From: Rickettsiales bacterium
Lineage (GTDB): Bacteria; Pseudomonadota; Alphaproteobacteria; Rickettsiales; UBA1997
Assembly: GCA_947496905.1 (NCBI GenBank)
Contig: CANMEW010000056.1
Location: 1-8,418, forward strand
Length of the DNA: 8,418 bases
Direction: 5' to 3'
The notes below the pieces were generated by a model. The model saw only the letters and a program-made list of their open reading frames with translations. It ran no database searches and was not told the origin of the DNA. This document shows positions 5,994-8,418 of this stretch, piece after piece. A program made the translations under genes and the position numbers. Position 1 is the first letter of the stretch, and each line of letters begins with the position of its first letter.

Positions 5994-6576
5994 TGGCAGA
6001 TTATTTTTAGGCTTTCGGGATAAATTTTATGCTCTTCTTCGAGAATTCTGGCGGCGAGAGTTTCCTTTGTGTCGTCGGATAAAACCGGCACTGAGGCTTG
6101 CAGAATAATTGGGCCGGAATCCATTTCCTCACGCACGAAATGCACTGTGCAGCCAGATTTTTTTACTCCGGCTTTCAGCGCATCGCCAACCGCATCAGCG
6201 CCTTTAAACTCTGGCAAAAGAGACGGGTGAATGTTGATTAGGCGATTAAACCAGTAATTCACAAACCACGGTGAGAGTAGGCGCATGAAGCCAGCGAGGC
6301 AGACAAAATTGGCGCCAGATTTTTCAATTTCTTCACTCATTTTTTTGTCGAAAGCCTCGCGCTGATTTTCTGCGTTAGAGAAATTTTTGTGGTCAATTGC
6401 TGCGGTTGGAATGTTTTTTGCGCGAGCAAATTCAAGCCCAGCAGCGGCTTCCTTGTTTGACAAAACAGCACTACTTCCGCCGGAAAATTTTCATCCGCGC
6501 AAGCATTTACAATTGCCTGCATGTTACTGCCGCGACCAGAAATTAAAATTGCGAGTTTGAGTTTTTTTGCGTGCAC
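5990..6576 (-). pseudogene. purN: Phosphoribosylglycinamide formyltransferase PurN, interrupted by a one-base frameshift
   Basis: PurN transfers the formyl group of 10-formyl-THF to GAR, the third step of purine synthesis. The first frame runs from GTG 6576 to CTG at 6468-6466 and encodes AILISGRGSNMQAI and FPAEVVL. The rest, from VLSNKEAAAGLEFA to the stop at 5990, is in another frame. Joining them by re-reading the G at 6466 (a -1 shift), or assuming one lost G in CTG(G)TTTTG, gives a full-length 195-residue protein. It has phosphate loop GRGSN, CLAGFMRLLSP (93-103), INIHPSLLPEFKG (N115, H117) and REEMDSGPIILQ (D153), so every catalytic residue is present. There are no other stops or changes. 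It could be a very recent mutation, a sequencing error, or recoding, although no classic slippery heptamer is present. It starts 23 bases after dnaX and overlaps def by four bases. Confidence 0.9.
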
Positions 6577-6599
6577 GCCTGAATCAAATGAAGATTTTT

Positions 6600-7865
6600 T
6601 TAAAGTGAAGCTTTGGTAGAGTAGTTTAATTTTGAGCCCTCAAAGCTGCGTAATATTTCACTAACAAGATCGTCGCCTGACTCAGTCTCGACATCTTTTG
6701 AGTTGCTCATTTTTTCTTCACTTAAACCCAGTAGAACATCTTTTAAATTTGGTAAGGCTACCATGTGGCAAAGCCTGACCACGAGCATTTCGAAAGCCAT
6801 TTTTGGCGAAGACGAAATGTTAATTTCTGAGATTCCCTTCACCAGCATTTGCCAAAATCGCGTCAAAGAATTGATCGAAATTTTCTCGGCAATTTCGTTA
6901 ATTTTTTCCTGCTGAAATTTTGAATAGCCTTCAAGTTTGTAATCCTTCAAAAGCTTCGCTGAAGTGGTTTTGTGGTTGAGTTCAAGTAGGTCATTCAGCA
7001 GCTGAGAAATGTCAGAAGAGTGTGAATAAAATTCAGAAAAACTTTTTAGTGACGCGCGGAAATCTCCTCTCAGTAAATTTTCAAACAGCTCAATCACCTC
7101 ACTTTTGTCATTCAGACCAAGCATTTTTTCCACGCTCTGTGCCGACAAAAAATTCTGATGATTATTACTCGCCAACGCTTGATCCAAAAGGGAGAGCGAG
7201 TCTCTCACCGATCCTTCCGACATTTTAGAAATCAGCTCGAGAGCCAGCTTTTCCGCCTCTAAATTTTCCTTCCTCAAAATATTTTCGAGATGCGTTTCGA
7301 TTTCTTTTTCGTCCAAACGGCGTAAATCAAAACGTTGGCAGCGCGACAAAATTGTGATTGGAACTTTTCTAATTTCCGTTGTCGCAAAAATAAATTTTAC
7401 GTGAGCTGGCGGCTCTTCCAAAGTTTTTAACAAGGCGTTGAAAGCACTGTTGCTGAGCATGTGCACCTCGTCGATGATGTAGATTTTGTAAGTCGCCATT
7501 ACCGGTGCGTAGGCAATGGAGTCGATGATTTCACGAATGTCGTCAATGCCAGTTCTGCTGGCAGCGTCAATTTCAATTACGTCTTGGTGTTTTGAGGAAG
7601 AGATGAGTCGGCAATTGTCGCAAGTACCGCAAGCATTGGCATTAGCCTGCGCGGACTTGTCCAAACAGTTAATGGTTTTGGCAATGATTCGTGCTGTTGT
7701 GGTCTTGCCAACGCCTCGAATGCCGGTTAAAATGTAGGCGTGGTGGAGTCGATTATTTTTAATGGAATTGCTGACCGTCCTCACCAGAACCTCTTGCCCG
7801 ACTAGTTCATCAAAATTTTGTGGACGATATTTACGCGCGAGAACGAGGTAAGAATCTTTCGACAT
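6600..7865 (-). CDS. dnaX: DNA polymerase III subunit gamma/tau (short form)
   Basis: DnaX is the ATPase core of the clamp loader that places the sliding clamp on DNA during replication. It starts at ATG 7865, giving MSKDSYLVLARKYRPQNFDELVGQ, which is standard; the frame is open further upstream, but only through the SRP RNA gene. The AAA+ module has Walker A GIRGVGKTT (48-56), zinc ligands C67, C79, C82 and C85, Walker B IYIIDEVHML (128-137), sensor 1 FIFATTE (158-164) and the SRC arginine finger (174-176). Domain III follows to about 370. The protein is 421 residues, shorter than typical alphaproteobacterial DnaX (usually over 500). Yet the extreme C-terminus DDLVSEILRSFEGSKL resembles the conserved end of full tau proteins, so the linker and part of domains IV-V seem to be lost from the middle. 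The leader is almost free of G. ffs lies 65 bases upstream. Confidence 0.95.
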   Translation of the reverse strand: MSKDSYLVLARKYRPQNFDELVGQEVLVRTVSNSIKNNRLHHAYILTGIRGVGKTTTARIIAKTINCLDKSAQANANACGTCDNCRLISSSKHQDVIEIDAASRTGIDDIREIIDSIAYAPVMATYKIYIIDEVHMLSNSAFNALLKTLEEPPAHVKFIFATTEIRKVPITILSRCQRFDLRRLDEKEIETHLENILRKENLEAEKLALELISKMSEGSVRDSLSLLDQALASNNHQNFLSAQSVEKMLGLNDKSEVIELFENLLRGDFRASLKSFSEFYSHSSDISQLLNDLLELNHKTTSAKLLKDYKLEGYSKFQQEKINEIAEKISINSLTRFWQMLVKGISEINISSSPKMAFEMLVVRLCHMVALPNLKDVLLGLSEEKMSNSKDVETESGDDLVSEILRSFEGSKLNYSTKASL

Positions 7866-7930
7866 GAGGTTTCTAAATCGGTGAGGAGTAGCGGAGGAGG
7901 TGTGGAAGTGGTGGGAAGTGAGGCGGTGTA

Positions 7931-8013
7931 GGTAGTGCAACCCAACCTGATAAATTGTGAGCTGCTTTCTTTCGAATCTGACTCTTTCAGCAAAGCAAGT
8001 TGCCTGCACTACC
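7931..8013 (-). ncRNA. ffs: Signal recognition particle RNA (small 4.5S type)
   Basis: The minus strand holds the conserved SRP domain IV: GAG-TCAGA-TTC-GAAA-GAA-AGCAG-CTC. This has the GNRA tetraloop GAAA, the TTC/GAA stem and the symmetric internal loop with AGCAG that binds Ffh; compare GTCAGGTCCGGAAGGAAGCAGCC in E. coli. The ends pair perfectly: GGTAGTGCA (8013-8005) with TGCACTACC (7939-7931). Further pairing is seen for CAAC/GTTG and CTGA/TCAG, giving a single long hairpin as expected. About 83 nucleotides is on the short side, and the mature ends may extend a few bases. Location just upstream of dnaX is a known arrangement in bacteria. No terminator lies between it and dnaX, so it may be cut out of a common transcript. 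Any protein frame reading through here (up to about 8009) is spurious. Confidence 0.88.
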
Positions 8014-8019
8014 CAAAAA

Positions 8020-8049
8020 AATTTTGGTTTCGCTGATGCGATTATTCAA
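8020..8049 (-). promoter_or_regulatory. Possible promoter of ffs-dnaX
   Basis: On the minus strand TTGAAT (8049-8044) and AAAATT (8025-8020) are 18 bases apart, and the -10 box ends six bases before the first base of the SRP RNA stem. The position is right for a stable RNA, but the -10 box is a poor match. It would also serve dnaX and the genes that follow. Confidence 0.35.
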
Positions 8050-8193
8050 GCTTAGAGTTTTTGAAAGAGCCCTAAATTTTAGTAAAAAAACTGAAAAAAA
8101 TGGCTTTTTTCTAGAGAGAGAAAGTGGAGGGGAAACTGTGTTGGAGCTTAGAGCAGCGTGGATTGAAGGCGGTTAGACAGCGGTAAAAAAAAT

Positions 8194-8227
8194 GTGTAGA
8201 TTGTGCGCCGCGGGGCACAATCTGTAC
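8194..8227 (+). other. Strong stem-loop with GC-rich loop
   Basis: AGATTGTGC (8198-8206) pairs perfectly with GCACAATCT (8215-8223) around GCCGCGGG. On the plus strand the stem continues by four more pairs (two Watson-Crick, two G-U) to 8194 and 8227; on the minus strand those two would be C-A mismatches. So an RNA from the plus strand folds better. ATTTTTATT follows on the plus strand, but six bases or so further on. On the minus strand a run of eight T (8192-8185) follows five bases after the perfect stem, so a terminator for a gene beyond the right edge is an alternative. Confidence 0.5.
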
Positions 8228-8290
8228 CTGTATTTTTATTGGAAAAATTGATTCTTTTTTTTGGAGGATTGTCGTGGCGGGCTTTAGGTA

Positions 8291-8418
8291 AGGAACCTCT
8301 GAAAAACCTAGAAATTCTTCATCAGCAATGATGAAGGAAGCGCTCACGCAAATTCTAGCTTTTCTGGATGGTAAAATGAGATTTGTCTTGAGGGCTACGA
8401 GATCAAAATTTGCGGCTA
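8291..8418. repeat. Dispersed palindromic repeat, copy 3 (divergent interior, cut by window edge)
   Basis: It begins with the exact 18-base terminal repeat AGGAACCTCTGAAAAACC (8291-8308) and continues TAGA as in the complete element, then diverges. At 8317-8336 there is a perfect hairpin CTTCATCA-GCAA-TGATGAAG with a GNRA-type loop. On the plus strand the frame that reads GTSEKPR in the termini stays open from 8292 to the window end, directly after a TAA at 8289-8291. It contains ATGATG at 8329 (MMKEALTQILAFLDGK...), but no family is recognised. The second terminus is not in the window. Confidence 0.7.

Larger units (their letters stand above)
8014..8290. other. Intergenic region without a recognisable gene
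   Basis: Apart from the putative ffs promoter and the hairpin at 8194-8227, I see no tRNA, no known RNA and no convincing reading frame. The minus-strand frame at 8111-8347 is low-complexity, matches no family I know and reads through the hairpin and the repeat end. There are several A and T runs (8086-8110, 8184-8192, 8254-8263). The minus strand around 8110-8145 is pyrimidine-rich, like the leaders of dnaX and queF. Confidence 0.5.

Noticed and set aside
6690..6720. Programmed frameshift making a gamma form of DnaX
   Set aside because: There is a run of six A in GAA-AAA-ATG, but it is not a proper slippery heptamer for a -1 shift and the protein already ends soon after.
7866..8009. Upstream extension of dnaX by 48 codons
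   Set aside because: The extension reads through the SRP RNA gene and a G-poor leader; the conserved DnaX N-terminus begins at ATG 7865.
8014..8290. tRNA gene in the gene-free stretch
   Set aside because: No TTCGAATC-type T arm with matching acceptor stem was found; the TTCGAATC at 7971 belongs to the SRP RNA.
8111..8347. A 78-residue minus-strand protein upstream of ffs
   Set aside because: It reads through the repeat terminus and the 8194-8227 hairpin, with low-complexity sequence and no recognisable domain or ribosome binding site.
1..8418. CRISPR array, prophage or insertion sequence with transposase
   Set aside because: No regularly spaced short repeats, phage genes or transposase frames are seen on either strand.

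Overview
The window looks like part of an AT-rich alphaproteobacterial chromosome, around 40% G+C by eye. The evidence is the gene content (lptF/lptG, a dnaX whose start resembles alphaproteobacterial forms, a small SRP RNA gene directly upstream of dnaX) and small palindromic repeats that stay open in reading frame, which recall the palindromic elements of Rickettsia. A host-associated lineage (Rickettsiales/Holosporales-like) is a reasonable guess, but the sequence alone does not prove it.

Layout: nearly everything is on the minus strand. Read in the direction of transcription, from the right edge: a gene-poor stretch (8014-8418) with a fresh repeat copy and a strong hairpin; the SRP RNA gene ffs (7931-8013); dnaX (clamp-loader subunit, unusually short); purN (purine synthesis, split by a one-base frameshift); def (peptide deformylase with a histidine-rich insert); a lone type II secretion/type IV pilus F-family membrane protein; bioD (biotin synthesis, carrying an in-frame palindromic repeat insertion); and queF (queuosine synthesis). 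From purN to bioD the genes overlap by 1-8 bases, so they are probably co-transcribed and translationally coupled. A single plus-strand gene, thiS (thiamine sulfur carrier), converges on queF with three bases between the stops. Then come a complete 217-bp repeat element and the lptF-lptG pair (lipopolysaccharide export permeases, 4-base overlap), followed by a second repeat copy at the left edge.

Functionally the genes are housekeeping or cofactor genes. ffs, dnaX and def serve protein targeting, replication and N-terminal maturation. purN and def are linked through formyl chemistry: PurN uses 10-formyl-THF, and Def removes the formyl group from new proteins. bioD, thiS and queF serve biotin, thiamine and queuosine. 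lptFG builds the outer membrane.

The most unusual content is a repeat family. Three copies (1-147 partial, 2473-2689 complete, 8291-8418 partial) share an 18-bp terminal repeat, AGGAACCTCTGAAAAACC. The complete copy has perfect inverted termini and is one uninterrupted reading frame on the minus strand. The first two copies have hairpins at the same place whose stem sequences differ completely but remain complementary. A second, unrelated palindromic repeat sits in frame inside bioD.
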